Source of the DNA: Deinandra increscens subsp. villosa
Taxonomy: Eukaryota > Streptophyta > Magnoliopsida > Asterales > Asteraceae
Assembly: GCA_039602395.1 (NCBI GenBank)
Contig: JBCNJP010000017.1
Coordinates: forward strand, 89,788,182-89,852,181
Reading direction: 5' to 3'
DNA: 64,000 nucleotides
Numbering within the stretch: position 1 is the first letter of the stretch; every line of letters starts with the position of its first letter. A program made the translations under genes and the position numbers. Under the pieces are notes generated by a model. The model searched no databases. It was not told the DNA's origin and saw nothing but the letters and a program-made list of their open reading frames with translations. Of this stretch, positions 11,276 to 22,500 are shown in pieces.

Positions 11276-11705
11276 ATAAAAACAAGGATTTCAATCTCAA
11301 GGCATTATTAGACAGCGACTATGGAGGATGCAATCTTCACAAGAAATCAAAATCTGATGGTTGCCAATTTCTCAGTGATCGACTTGTCTCTTAGAAATGC
11401 AAGAAGCAATCTTGTGTCTCAACTTCTATTGCAGAAGCAGGGTATATTGCAGCTTCAGCATGCTGTGGACAAGTCGTGTGGATTCAGAATCGGATGATAG
11501 ATTACGACATCAACTTCATGGAAACACCAACGTATGCAGATAACACCAGTGCGATCAGCATCACCAACAATCTTGTGAAGCACCCAAAGACAAACAGATT
11601 GAAATTGGGTATCATTTTATTAGAAATTTTGCAGAGAAGAAGTGAATCAAATTACATCATGTTCCAACGAAAAATCAGTTGGCTGACTTGTTTACAAAAT
11701 CTTTA
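11276..11705 (+). pseudogene. Old SIRE-like copia RNase H, continuation after element B
   Basis: This resumes the frame cut at 2439. It shows the copia RNase H segment (DSDYGGCNLHKKS, later YADNTSAISITNN) that is intact at 60120-60579. A stop replaces Trp in the VSWQ motif, and a frameshift near 11595 destroys the conserved HIDIRYHFIRD segment. The end joins a second copy of the same region at 11702-11706 with a 4-base overlap (CTTT). Confidence 0.85.
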
Positions 11706-12356
11706 GAGCCATGATTGGATCTCTAATGTATCTCACAACAAATAGACCTGACATTATGTTCAGTGTGTGTTTGTGTGCTAGATATTAGGCTGCATCCAAG
11801 GAATCCCACTTAGATGCGGTAAAAAGAAATTTTATGTACTTAAAAGGATAACCAAATCTTGGGTTGTGGTATCATAAAAAAAAGATTTCAATCTCAAGGC
11901 ATTCACAGACAGTGACTATGGAGGATGCAATCTTCACAAGAAATCAACATCTGGTGGTCGCCAATTTTTTTGGTGATCGAATTGTCTCCTAGAAATGCAA
12001 AAAAATAATCCTATGTCTCAACTTCTACTAGAGAAGCAGAGTATATTGCAGCTTTAGCATGCTGTGGACAAGTCGTGTGGATTCAGAATCAGATGATGGA
12101 CTACGACATCAACTTCATGGAAACACCTACGTATGCAGATAACACTAGTGCCATCAGCATCACCAACAATTCTGTAAAGCACTCTAACACAAACACATTA
12201 AAATCGGGTATCATTTTATTAGAAATTGTGCAAAAAAGAAGTTAATCAAATTACATCATGTTCCAACAAAAAATCAGTTGGCTGACTTATTTATAAAATC
12301 TTTTGATAAGGCTAGATTTTTTTACCTCATCACAGCCAATGGAAATGATGAATTTT
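11706..12356 (+). pseudogene. Tandem second copy of RT/RNase H end (about 600 bp unit)
   Basis: It starts again at the GSLMYL segment of RT (homologous to 2271 onward) and runs through RNase H to the C-terminal FDKARFFYLI at about 12308-12345. It shares the damaged HIDIRYHFIRD frame with the first copy, so the duplication followed that frameshift. It lacks element B, so the duplication preceded that insertion, or at least element B entered only one copy. Confidence 0.85.
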
Positions 12357-13212
12357 GGTTAAACCATTCTTATCAAAAACAAATTTTATTTTAACTTGAA
12401 CTTTGTGTTCTTTTGATCCATCTCTTGATAAAAAAAGAAAATAAATGAAATTTCGTAAAAGCAAGAAAATCCAGAATTTCTTGAAATCAAGAAAATCAAG
12501 AACTTCTTTAAATCAAGAAAAATATTATTTCTATGAAATTAAAGTTATTTTTGATAACATCAAATTTTGAAATTTTCTTGAGAAATACTTGAAAATTATG
12601 TTTTTGTGCATCCGGATGAAGTTCAACTGAAAAAACCTTGAAAAACTACTCCGGAGATAAGTATTCAGATTAACCTTCAAAGAGTCCTTAACCCACAAAC
12701 TATTTAGTGCTTCCGAGGTAATCTCACCCAAGATAACTTCACCCGGAATAAGTCTCTTTATTTCAGCTAAAGACATCTCACCCGAGATAACCTCACCCAG
12801 GTCAATTGAAAAATGTATCTCTTGTGAAGACCTCATCTGAGGTAATCTCACCCGAGATAAGTTTAGCCAGAACCTGTGTCTCCCAGATAATTTTTCATCC
12901 GAGGTAAATTTATTGATGAATTACCCAAGTGGGTCTATCCGTTAATTAATGTAGATATATACCACCGCCCAAACTGTCCAATGGGACAAGGGTTGGACGT
13001 CGGATATGACGCCACGTTGACACACTTTATCACTTTTTCTAGAATTTGTCTCTTCATTAATCCGAGTGATAAGGACACTTTTTGACCTAATTCAACCCAC
13101 ATTCACCATTACTCCTAATCTCTCTCGAGCAAACTTCCAAAACTCACTTTTTTCTCCAAATTCACCTAAAACTGCTCTCGATTCACATTCACTTACTGTA
13201 ACATCATCAAAA
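12357..13212 (+). other. Pol-env spacer of the old SIRE-like element, copy A
   Basis: Noncoding. The block 12651-12910 carries many copies of GAGATAA/TTATCTC-like motifs (CCGAGATAA, GAGGTAATCTC), the same motif found upstream of the TATA box in the 3' LTR at 24709-25351. The equivalent spacer in the SIRE element at 60580-61444 carries that family's own motif instead. Confidence 0.75.
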
Positions 13213-14175
13213 ATGGCACCCAAATCTACAACAAAGAAGGCAGAATCTTGAACGAAAACGAACTCACTCTTCAAAGCAGACCACAACACTATGGCTCTGC
13301 TAAACAAGGCGGAAAATAACACTGTTTTCTATTAGGTGTTTGATTTTCTCAGGGCTTCACACATTTATTTTGCCTTAACTGTCAATCCCATAATATGTGA
13401 AGAAGTGATTACTGAATTCTGAATCACTACATGCAAGACCAAGAATGCCAATGGACTTTTTGAAATTCATGCAAATGTCAAAAGAAGGAGGTCATTGTTA
13501 GTGAAGATGTGTAAGAAAACACCTTTGATTCAACGATCAGACAAGCAAAATAACGTGATTATCTCACCACACTTAGGGCTGTTGGATATGGGGAGATGAT
13601 AAAAGTTAAAGAAAAGCCAATTACCATTTAAATGGAGTTACTTAGCCCACACCATCTTAGTATGTCTATCCTCTAAGAAACGTTTTGAAGAAATGTCTGT
13701 TGTACAAGCTTCAGCCTTTCATGGCTTAGTAGGGAATCTGAACTTCAATTTTTCAAACATGGTTTTTGAGGGCATGTTGAACAACTTTGCACCACACAAA
13801 AAACACATTTTCCACATGTATCCTCGTCCCATTCAGCACGTTTTAAACTATTTGATTCCTGATCTACAAATTTTATATAAACATTACAAATTGAGGTTTT
13901 CAAATGATAATCTGTTTTTCTTATCTTTCCAGTAATAAAAAGAACAAAGATTATACAGGGCAGGACACAAACCATCATGTTCCTTTTGCCATACCGGCAG
14001 TGGGTGCACCCGAGGTAAATGCCCCTGTGAAACCACAAGCCAATCCTTCACATGACCACTCAGCTCCAGTTGACAACACTGCCAAGCCAGCTGATGTTGA
14101 TCCCCCAACTAAACTTCCTTCATCTTCCATTAAAAAATTCCAAAGCAAAAAGAGGAAGAGAAGGTTCAAAATCAA
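13213..14175 (+). pseudogene. Envelope-like ORF of the old SIRE element, copy A (5' part)
   Basis: It starts with ATG at 13213 (MAPKSTTKKA), matching the start of the envelope-like ORF at 61445 (MSPKSKAKG). The recognisable core is at 13693-13935, with QASAFHGLV and FHMYPRPI corresponding to QASAFYAVV and FYMYPRFL in the intact relative. An early stop after 12 codons and several frameshifts inactivate it. It breaks off at about 14175, where truncated gag sequence of the element B family begins across the short shared run AAAAT(C/T)AA. A near-identical copy, with the same early stop, lies at 19522 onward. Confidence 0.78.
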
Positions 14176-16300
14176 ATGCTTCTTCATCAAAGTATCTAAC
14201 AACTTTAGTTTCTCTGGTTGATAAACAATATAACTGGGGGCGAACTTCTGATGATTCACATCCAATTGCTTTAACAACTATTACTTCTAAGTCAAAATCA
14301 CTAACATCGAATGAAGGTTATGATTGGGCTGCCGACTTTCCTGATGAGTCTGCACTTTTTGCTACATCTGCGATGATTGCTCAAATTGTTCATAGTGATG
14401 ATGAAGTAGAAGTAACTGATTCAGAATCTGAAATAAGTGGTTCTGGAAATAGTGGCTATGAATCGGTTTATGAGTTTTGTTTTCATAAAGATAAGAAGAT
14501 TCAAGGATTGATAAAAGAAAATGAGTTGTTGGTTGCTAAAAATAAAGAAAGATAGAAGAGTTGACAGGTGAACAGAAAAAGTTGGGAGATCTAATTCAAG
14601 AATTGTCCTCTCAAAAAGCAAAGTTTTCAGATTTTCAGGCAGAGGTTGTTGAGAAAGAATTGAAATTTCCAAGTCTTGAAAAAGAGTTTGAACAGAAAAT
14701 TACAAAATTATCTGAAGAAACTGTGGACTTAGTTAAGGAAGTTGAAAAATGGAAGGCAGTGGCTGAGGATGCTGCAAATGATTTTAATAATTTGTTTGAA
14801 AAGTCCAAGATTTTACTTACTTAGGCTTCTGATGACTCGGTTGCTAAAATTGAAGCATATCAGCTTGATATGGAGAAGTTGTTAGATGAGAAGCGGGAAT
14901 TGGCAAGAGTAAATAAGTTGCAAAATTCAAATTTGGATATTCAGAAACGAAACGAAGATAAGCTGACAAAGGAATTATGGGCTGGATTTGATGAGTTAAG
15001 GTTGCAAAAGTATAAAACTCATAAAGTGGCGAAGAAGTTGATTGCTACGGAAAAGAATTGGCTGAAGCTCAACAAAAGATTTCTGAACTAAAGATTGAAT
15101 TCATTGATTCAAAACGTCTTTTGAACAATGTTACTAATTCACAATCTTTTACAAGTTTCTTGGCCAAAGATGACAACTTTGAGAAAATGTTTAACAAAAC
15201 TGTTTCACCACCGGGTAGTCTTAAAGAAGGTGTTAATGACTGGAAGGAAAAGGTAGAACCTGGTGATTATTCTGAGTTTGTTGACAAGAGATCTGATGAG
15301 GGAAAGGTTGTGAAGTCACAGAAAAAACAGAAAGCTGAAACGGGTGCGTCTGATTCTTCGGCGACTGAAGAAGAGAAATCAACGAGTTCAACTGAGAAGA
15401 CAGCTATTGATGAATCAATTTTCTATGACCAAAATAATGTTCAAATAGTGAAAGCTGAGTTTTCTCGACTTGCGAAGAATGGACATAAATCATCTGGTTC
15501 TTAAGAGAAGATAGCTGGTAAACATGTTGGGTTGGGTTTCAAGACCAAGAATGTTAAAGTTGCTAGGTCTCAAGGTTAAAAAAACAAAATTTGAGGCAAG
15601 TCAAGCTGAAACAAGTAAAGAAAGATGTTTATAAAGCTGAAAAGGTTCAACCCGAGAGGTTTTACAAACTCAAGGGTTCGGAACAAATATTTTCTGATAA
15701 AGAATTCCCACTCCATTGTGTGGATGCTCAGAAAATTGCCGAATTTTTTGTCAAGAATGTTGATCTGAAGAGCAAGAAGCCACAAGTTGCTACATATTCT
15801 TCTGGAGGAACAAATTCTGCCCCAAAAAGCCCGACATCAAAATGGGTAAATGATCATCGTTTTCAAGTATTCGATAATTTATATGATCATTTTGGAGATG
15901 CTATATGTTGTGAAGCTTTGCAGAGACCAAAGAGGAAAAATGTAAACAATCGTTTGTGTTACAATTACCGACAAAAAGGGCATATGGCACATGATTGTCA
16001 TGTAACTGCTGCTTCTAGTTTAAGGAAAAGATAGGTTCCTTATGTTGGAAAATCTGGCAAATCAGATTTATTGATGAATATGGCAGAGTATTTGATGAAT
16101 TTCAACCGACATATTTTAAACATCAAAGAAGGTTTTTACCTAAATTTCAAAATGATTCATCTGTCGGTTGTTCGTCACAATCTACTGTGACGGGTTCATC
16201 AGATAATGATTTACCAAAACAACAGATTTGGAAACCTAAAGTGGTTTCAAAATGGAATCAAGACACTGGTCGACCAGAAGCAATTCGCTTCGGGTCATTT
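14176..16300 (+). pseudogene. Gag remnant in the second copy of element B
   Basis: The segments are 14176-14555 (post-knuckle linker), 14561-14824 and 14870-15091 (coiled coil), 15058-15504 (acidic Ser-rich linker, identical to 5575-6021) and 15591-16034 (second zinc knuckle region). The knuckle itself is damaged: the second Cys of CYNC is Tyr here (CYNYRQKGHMAHDC). The 34-nt overlap of frames at 15058-15091 repeats the one at 5575-5608 exactly. A TAG at 16033-16035 ends the last frame earlier than in element B. Confidence 0.8.
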
Positions 16301-16595
16301 ATGAACTGATGTGTTTGACCAGTGTGCAGGTACTTCTAGATGACCTATCGGTGATTGAAAAGTTGCTGATGGAGGAGTATTCTGCTGATTTAAGATAAAT
16401 TACAAGTGCCATCAAATTTCAAAAACTGAAATTTTTCTGAAATCTAAATCGGAACGGTATCCATGTCGACAGGTCAATTTTCTTTCTTTAATGTTTTTTG
16501 TTTGTAGTTTAGGGAGAGAAAATTGAAACTACCAAAAATAGTGTCTTTGTGTTTTTTGTTAAAATGAAAATCCAAAAATAGAGTTTTCATTTAAA

Positions 16596-16611
16596 GGGGG
16601 GGGGGGGGGGG
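16596..16611 (+). repeat. Run of 16 G
   Basis: At the matching place in element B (7113-7117) there are five Gs. The run has expanded in this copy, or is a sequencing or assembly artefact. Confidence 0.8.
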
Positions 16612-17902
16612 AGAGAAAAAGGAAAAATACAAAAACATTGAAAAAGCAGAAAAATACAAAAACATTGAAAAATAAGAAATTGTATCCGACATAACTGGGA
16701 AATGATGGTACATTGGCTTAAGTGTCTGACTCACGGATAAATTAGATGAAAAAGCCGTAAGATTATTGCTCGATGTGCTTGGTAGGCTTGGAATTAAATC
16801 AGATTGTATTAAAATGTGATATTCATTAAATACTAATGTTTGACTAAGTGGACAACATCTTGAAGCATGTCTCTAGATATTAAAAAGATATGTGAAAAAG
16901 AAAAATGAGAAGTCATTGTGTAAAAATGTGTTCATTTTGCAAAGATTTAAACTTGTTTGATTTTCTTTATTTTGTCAAACGATCGGACTTTCTCTGCGTG
17001 TCCACAAGACCGACCTGATTGTTGTTCGTTTGACTCTCTGCTTTATTTTCTTTGGTGTTTCATATAACTCATCGGACTTTCTCTGCGTATATGGAAGTGT
17101 CGATCTGATTGTTGTTGAGTTATACAATTTCAGCTTGTTTTATTTTCTTATTTTGTTAAATTCGAGGCCTTATCTGCGTATCGAAAGACCGATCTTAAGG
17201 TAAACGATTTAACGTTCTAATTTCTTTTTGCATGGAACACAGTTAACTATATCATAAATACAATCATTATGTGATTAAATCACAAATGAAATCACAAAGT
17301 GTGATATAAAAAGTATATCTGAGTGTGTCTGATAGTGTGGGGTACAGTGGTCAAAGCAATCTAATTAATATAATAACATATCCAAATGTTAGGAGTATGA
17401 TTGTGCCTGAGTTTAAGTTAGACAAATTATACCAGCAATCGACTTGACTTATGCGCTGAAGTAATTGAAATTGAAGTGTAGTTCACCATCTTATGTTCAA
17501 TATGATCCCAAGTTGTGATCTTTCTCGCAAAAGACAAAAATAGTGTCTGATTCTGTATTGCATTTATGTTTCATATCTGAAAATTCCAAAAAACTTTTAG
17601 GTGTGATTTAGCATAAACTTAGAAAAATCAAAAAGATTTTAGGTGTGTTTTGATATAAAGCTTCAAAAAGCCAAAAATATTTTGTTTCTTATTTGTTTTC
17701 TACCGATCGATATGTGATACGATATCAAAATTTCAAAAATATATCTTGGATTCTCAAAGAGAAGTTTTGCACCAAGATTAAATTAATTTTCAAAAGAAAA
17801 GGAAACCGCGTTTCTGTCTTCTGAAATTGTAGGTTATGTGTGTCAAGACTCAAGCATGGTGAAAGGGGGAGTTTGTTGTATCTTTCACAAGTGGATCTTG
17901 AA

Positions 17903-18624
17903 AAACTCACACATTTACATGTAGGTAAATTATATGTGAGCAATTATTATTTTACTCTTTTAAAAAAAAAAGTGTTTTAAATTTTTATTTCCATGTTATT
18001 TTACTTTTATCTACACATTTTAATTAATATATTTTGTGTTGGTAAGATTGTTAAATGTAGATAAGTTATATGTGGGCAATTATTATTTTATTTAAAAAAA
18101 ATTGTTTCAAATTTTTATTTCCATGTCATCTTATTTTTATCTACATATTTTAATTAACATATTTTGTGTTGGTAAGATTGTTTCAATATCAACACATATT
18201 GTACACTTTGAGATAAGTGTAGGTATATATTATGCCACGTCATTAGCAAAAAGATAAATAAAAAAATTATTACTTATTTTATCTACATATGTATTTATGG
18301 ATATTATGTGTCGGTAAATGTAATCAATTACCCACACATATTTTAGTTTTTTACATATGTGTAGATAAATTATCTACACATAATACAATTAAGTATATAT
18401 GTGGGTAATTTAACATTTATTTTCTCGTCATTTTTAGGGGAAAATTTTTTCACCAAAAGTAAGTGTGGCTACAACGTATTACTTACATATATTAAATGTC
18501 GGGTATTATAAAATGATATCAGTTACCATTACCCACACATATACAAACATGTGTAGGTACTTACCAACACATTTATAAGTGTAGATAAATTATGTGTGGG
18601 TAAATATCCCAATTTCTTGTAGTG
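17903..18624 (-). mobile_element. CACTA (En/Spm-type) transposon end, other end missing
   Basis: The right edge reads TTTCTTGTAGTG, the complement of the plant CACTA terminus CACTACAAGAAA, ending at 18624. AGA follows at 18625-18627, a possible 3-bp target site. The interior is AT-rich, with subterminal repeats in both orientations (ACCCACACATA, TGTGTAGGTAA, TATGTGTGGGTAA), as expected for transposase-binding arrays of this class. No transposase is encoded, and no matching CACTACAAG end occurs at the left. It is fused at about 17902 to the second copy of element B. Confidence 0.72.
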
Positions 18625-19521
18625 AGATTTTTTACCTCATCACAACGAATGGAAATGATGAATTTTGATTAAACCATTCTTATCAAAAACAAATTTTATT
18701 TTAACCTGAACTTTGTGTTCATTTGATCCATCTATTGATAAAAAAAGAAAATAAATGAAATTTCGTAAAAGCAAGAAAATCCAGAATTTCTTGAAATCAA
18801 GAAAATCAAGAACTTCTTTAAATCAAGAAAAATATTATTTCTATGAAATTAAAGTTATTTTTGATAACATCAAATTTTGAAATTTTCTTGAGAAATACTT
18901 GAAAATTATGTTTTTGTGCATCCGGATGAAGTTCAACTGAAAAAACCTTGAAAAACTACTCCCGAGATAATTATTAGGATTAACCTTCAAAGAGTCCTTA
19001 ACCCACAAACTATTTAGTGCTTCCGAGGTAATCTCACCCAAGATAACTTCACCCGGAATAAGTCTCTTTATTTCAGCTAAAGACATCTCACCCGAGATAA
19101 CCTCACCCAGGTCAATTGAAAAAGGTATCTCTTGTGAAGACCTCATCTGAGGTAATCTCACCCAAGATAAGTTTAGCCAGAACCTGTGTCTCCCAGTTAA
19201 TTTCTCATCCGAGGTAAATTTATTGATGAATTACCCAAGTGGGTCTATCCGTTAATTAATGTAGATATTTACCACCGCCCAAACTGTCCGATGGGACAAG
19301 GGTTGGACGTCGGATATGACGCCACGTTGACACACTTTATCACTTTTTCTAGAATTTGTCTCTTCATTAATCCGAGTGATAAGGACACTTTTTGACCTAA
19401 TTTAACCCACATTCACCATTACTCCTAATCTCTCTCGAGCAAACTTCCAAAACTCACTTTTTCTCCAAATTCACCTAAAACTGCTCTCGATTCACATTCA
19501 CTTACTGTAACATCATCAAAA
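18625..19521 (+). other. Pol end and pol-env spacer of the old SIRE-like element, copy B
   Basis: It is homologous to 12325-13212 almost base for base, starting with the last codons of RNase H (ATTTTTTACCTCATCAC). It carries the same GAGATAA-type motif block (18960-19217). No gene lies in it. Confidence 0.82.
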
Positions 19522-22500
19522 ATGGCACCCAAATCTACAACAAAGAAGGCAGAATCTTGAACGAAAACGAACTCACTCTTCAAAGAAGACCACAACACTA
19601 TGGCTCTGCTAAACAAGGCGGAAATTAACATTGTTTTCTATTAGGTGTTTGATTTTCTCTCGGCTTCACACATTTATTTTGCCTTAACTGTCAACCCCAT
19701 AATATGTGAAGAAGTGATTACTGAATTCTGAATCACTACATGCAAGACCAAGAATGCCAATGGACTTTTTGAAATTCATGCAACTGTCAAAAGAAGGAGG
19801 TCATTGTTAGTGAAGATGTGTAAGAAAACACCTTTGATTCAACGATCAGACAAGCAAAATAACGTGATTATCTCACCACACTTAGGGCTGTTGGATATGG
19901 GGAGATGATAAAAGTTAAAGAAAAGCCAATTACCATTTAAATGGAGTTACTTAGCCCACACCATCTTAGTATGTCTATCCTCTAAGAAACGTTTTGAAGA
20001 AATGTCTGTTGTACAAGCTTCAGCCTTTCATGGCTTAGTAGGGAATCTGAACTTCAATTTTTCAAACATGGTTCTTGAGGGCATGTTGAACAACTTTGCA
20101 CCACACAAAAAACACATTTTCCATATGTATCCTCGTCCCATTCAGCACGTTTTAAACTATTTGATTCCTGATCTACAAATTTTAGATAAACATTACAAAT
20201 TGAGGTTTTCAAATGATAATCTGTTTTCTTATCTTTCCAGTAATAAAAAGAACAAAGATTATGCAGGGCAGGACACAAACCATCATGTTCCTTTTGCCAT
20301 ACCGGCAGTGGGTGCACCCGAGGTAAATGCCCCCTGTGCAACCACAAGCCAATCCTTCACATGACCACTCAGCTCTAGTTGACAACACTGCCAAGCCAGC
20401 AGATGTTGATCCCCCAACTAAACTTCCTTCATATTCCATTAAAAATTTCCAAATAAAAAAGAGGAAGAGAAGGTTAAAGAAAATCAAAACTCCTACTATT
20501 TCTTCTCAACCCAAAATTCCAGAAATCCAAATTTCTAAGGTTACCACGTCTCCTCCACCTAAGCACCTGAAAACCACCCAAGCTTCTGGCCCTGCCAAAG
20601 GACAAAAACCTAGTCAGAAGAAACTAAAAAAGGACAACCACAACTTAGATGATTCTCCTAAAGGAGGTGAATCTTTAGGAAATGATGAAATTCCCTCATC
20701 GATCCATAGGATTTACTCCACCTAAACCAAGCCTACCATTACCTCAAAGTGAAGGTGATGAAATATTTTGTAGCTCACATGATATACCATCTCCATTAGC
20801 CCTATTAATAGGAGATGTGTTAATGACCTTTAAGAATGTCACACCTACCCCACACTTTGCTAAGGAGGCTAGCCATGGTAGTTTTGAAATGGCTGATGTG
20901 AAAAAAGGCTGCTACTACATTGGGATCCCTACTGGAAACAGTGGTCAGGAGTAACATTCCTAAGACCCAATTCACGGCAATTAAGCCAACTTCTAAAGGA
21001 ACCTTTATTAGAACCTAAGAAGAAAGAGGTTGATCTCAGGCATCCCAGGCGCCAAGAATGGGTGCTGAACCTGATCAAGCTAGGCTTGATGGTTATTCTA
21101 AGCTCATGGATACTAGTATCAAACCAGTTGAGAGAAGTTTATCACTAAAAGAGTTGACGACTTTGTACCAAAATTTGCAATCACAAGTCTCTTTACTTTC
21201 TCAAACGGTCAAGGAACATGGAGATGAATTATTATGAACTCACACTAGGCAACCATCTACTAAGAAGGTTATTCTATCTGATGATGAAGAATCAAGATTC
21301 TATACCACTAGCCCCCCCCCCCCCCCGTCCCCCACAAGAACTTGGAGCTGATAAAGATGATGCCACCAAAAGGGAAGTGTATAAAAAAGAAAATTTCACA
21401 GAAGAAGATTGGAACACCATAGTACCTACTAAGATCAGATTGAAGATGTTTAAATCAATCATTGTTGACCACTTCACTTTAGAAGATGGATGGAAAAATT
21501 GTTCCACTCATAGATGTGCTGGTAGTTTCTCCTCAACATGACAATTTAAAGGAGCTTTTCCTGTTCACAATGATAGCAGGGGCTGCTCTACCTCAAAAGT
21601 TTAGGGAAATACAAAGAGTAATTAAAGATTACTTCATTACACCTGAGATAAGGGCTATAGCATAAGAAGGTATTGACCAAGATGCTAGGACTGAAGTTGT
21701 TGGTGAAACTGTGTTTGGTGAAAATAAAGATGAGGAAGAAGAAGTTGAAAGTAAAAGAACAAAAGAGGTTTAAACTATTATTGATGTAGAGGTTGAAGAC
21801 CCACTCATATCCACAGAAGGAGTTGAGAAAGAAATTAAAGGAGTTGAAAATTAATATAAAGTGGATATGGATGTGACAGATGAGAATATTGAGTTTGCTT
21901 TGAGGAATTTAGGAGAAATCATATCACCAGAGGTAAGTGATCAATTGGTTATCTCGAAAGAAGAAGAAGAGGTTGCTGCTGAAAGAAATCCTCCAAGAAA
22001 AATTACCTCGGAGACTACCTTAGTCATTTCAGAAGATCATGAGCAGGTAACCTAGGCCATGATTACCTTAGATGTTGCCATAGTTACCTCGAAACAACAA
22101 TTTGTTCCTTACAATGTTAATTCGGAGGTTACATCATCTATGATTATCTCGAATGACATGGCTGATTTTGAGCCATTCAAACTTACTATTCTTCAATTTA
22201 CTGATGCTTACCTTCGGGATGCTACTGAAGATTTAGCTATGCTGCATGCAAGAAGGGTATACTTGGTTATAGACTTTTCATGGTTGCACTCTGCACCAAT
22301 TATGCATGTCACTCCTAAACCCTTTTTGTAGATTGAGGTTCCCAAGGAAGCCACTCAAACATTTGAATAAGATGGAGTTCGTGATGAATTTGGTAATCTG
22401 TATGTTTCTGGTCCATATATGCCACCTTGCAGGGATGCTCTGGAAATAGCCTATGTTGTTTCAAACGTGAGCAACGTGAAAACATAATGACCAAGTATAA

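Larger units (their letters stand above)
14176..17902 (+). mobile_element. Truncated second copy of element B (no LTRs)
   Basis: It is homologous to 4686-10760 of element B without insertion C. At 17066-17070 the sequence is uninterrupted where element C entered the other copy. Both LTRs, the leader, the capsid part and the first zinc knuckle are missing. Long stretches (for example 15058-15504 versus 5575-6021) encode identical protein. The left junction is in envelope-like sequence and the right one, at about 17902, is in CACTA sequence. Neither junction shows LTR ends, so it arose by recombination or deletion and not by clean transposition. Confidence 0.82.

Noticed and set aside
13213..13251. 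A small 12-residue peptide gene (also at 19522)
   Set aside because: It is the start of the decayed envelope-like ORF. The early stop is a lesion shared by both copies.
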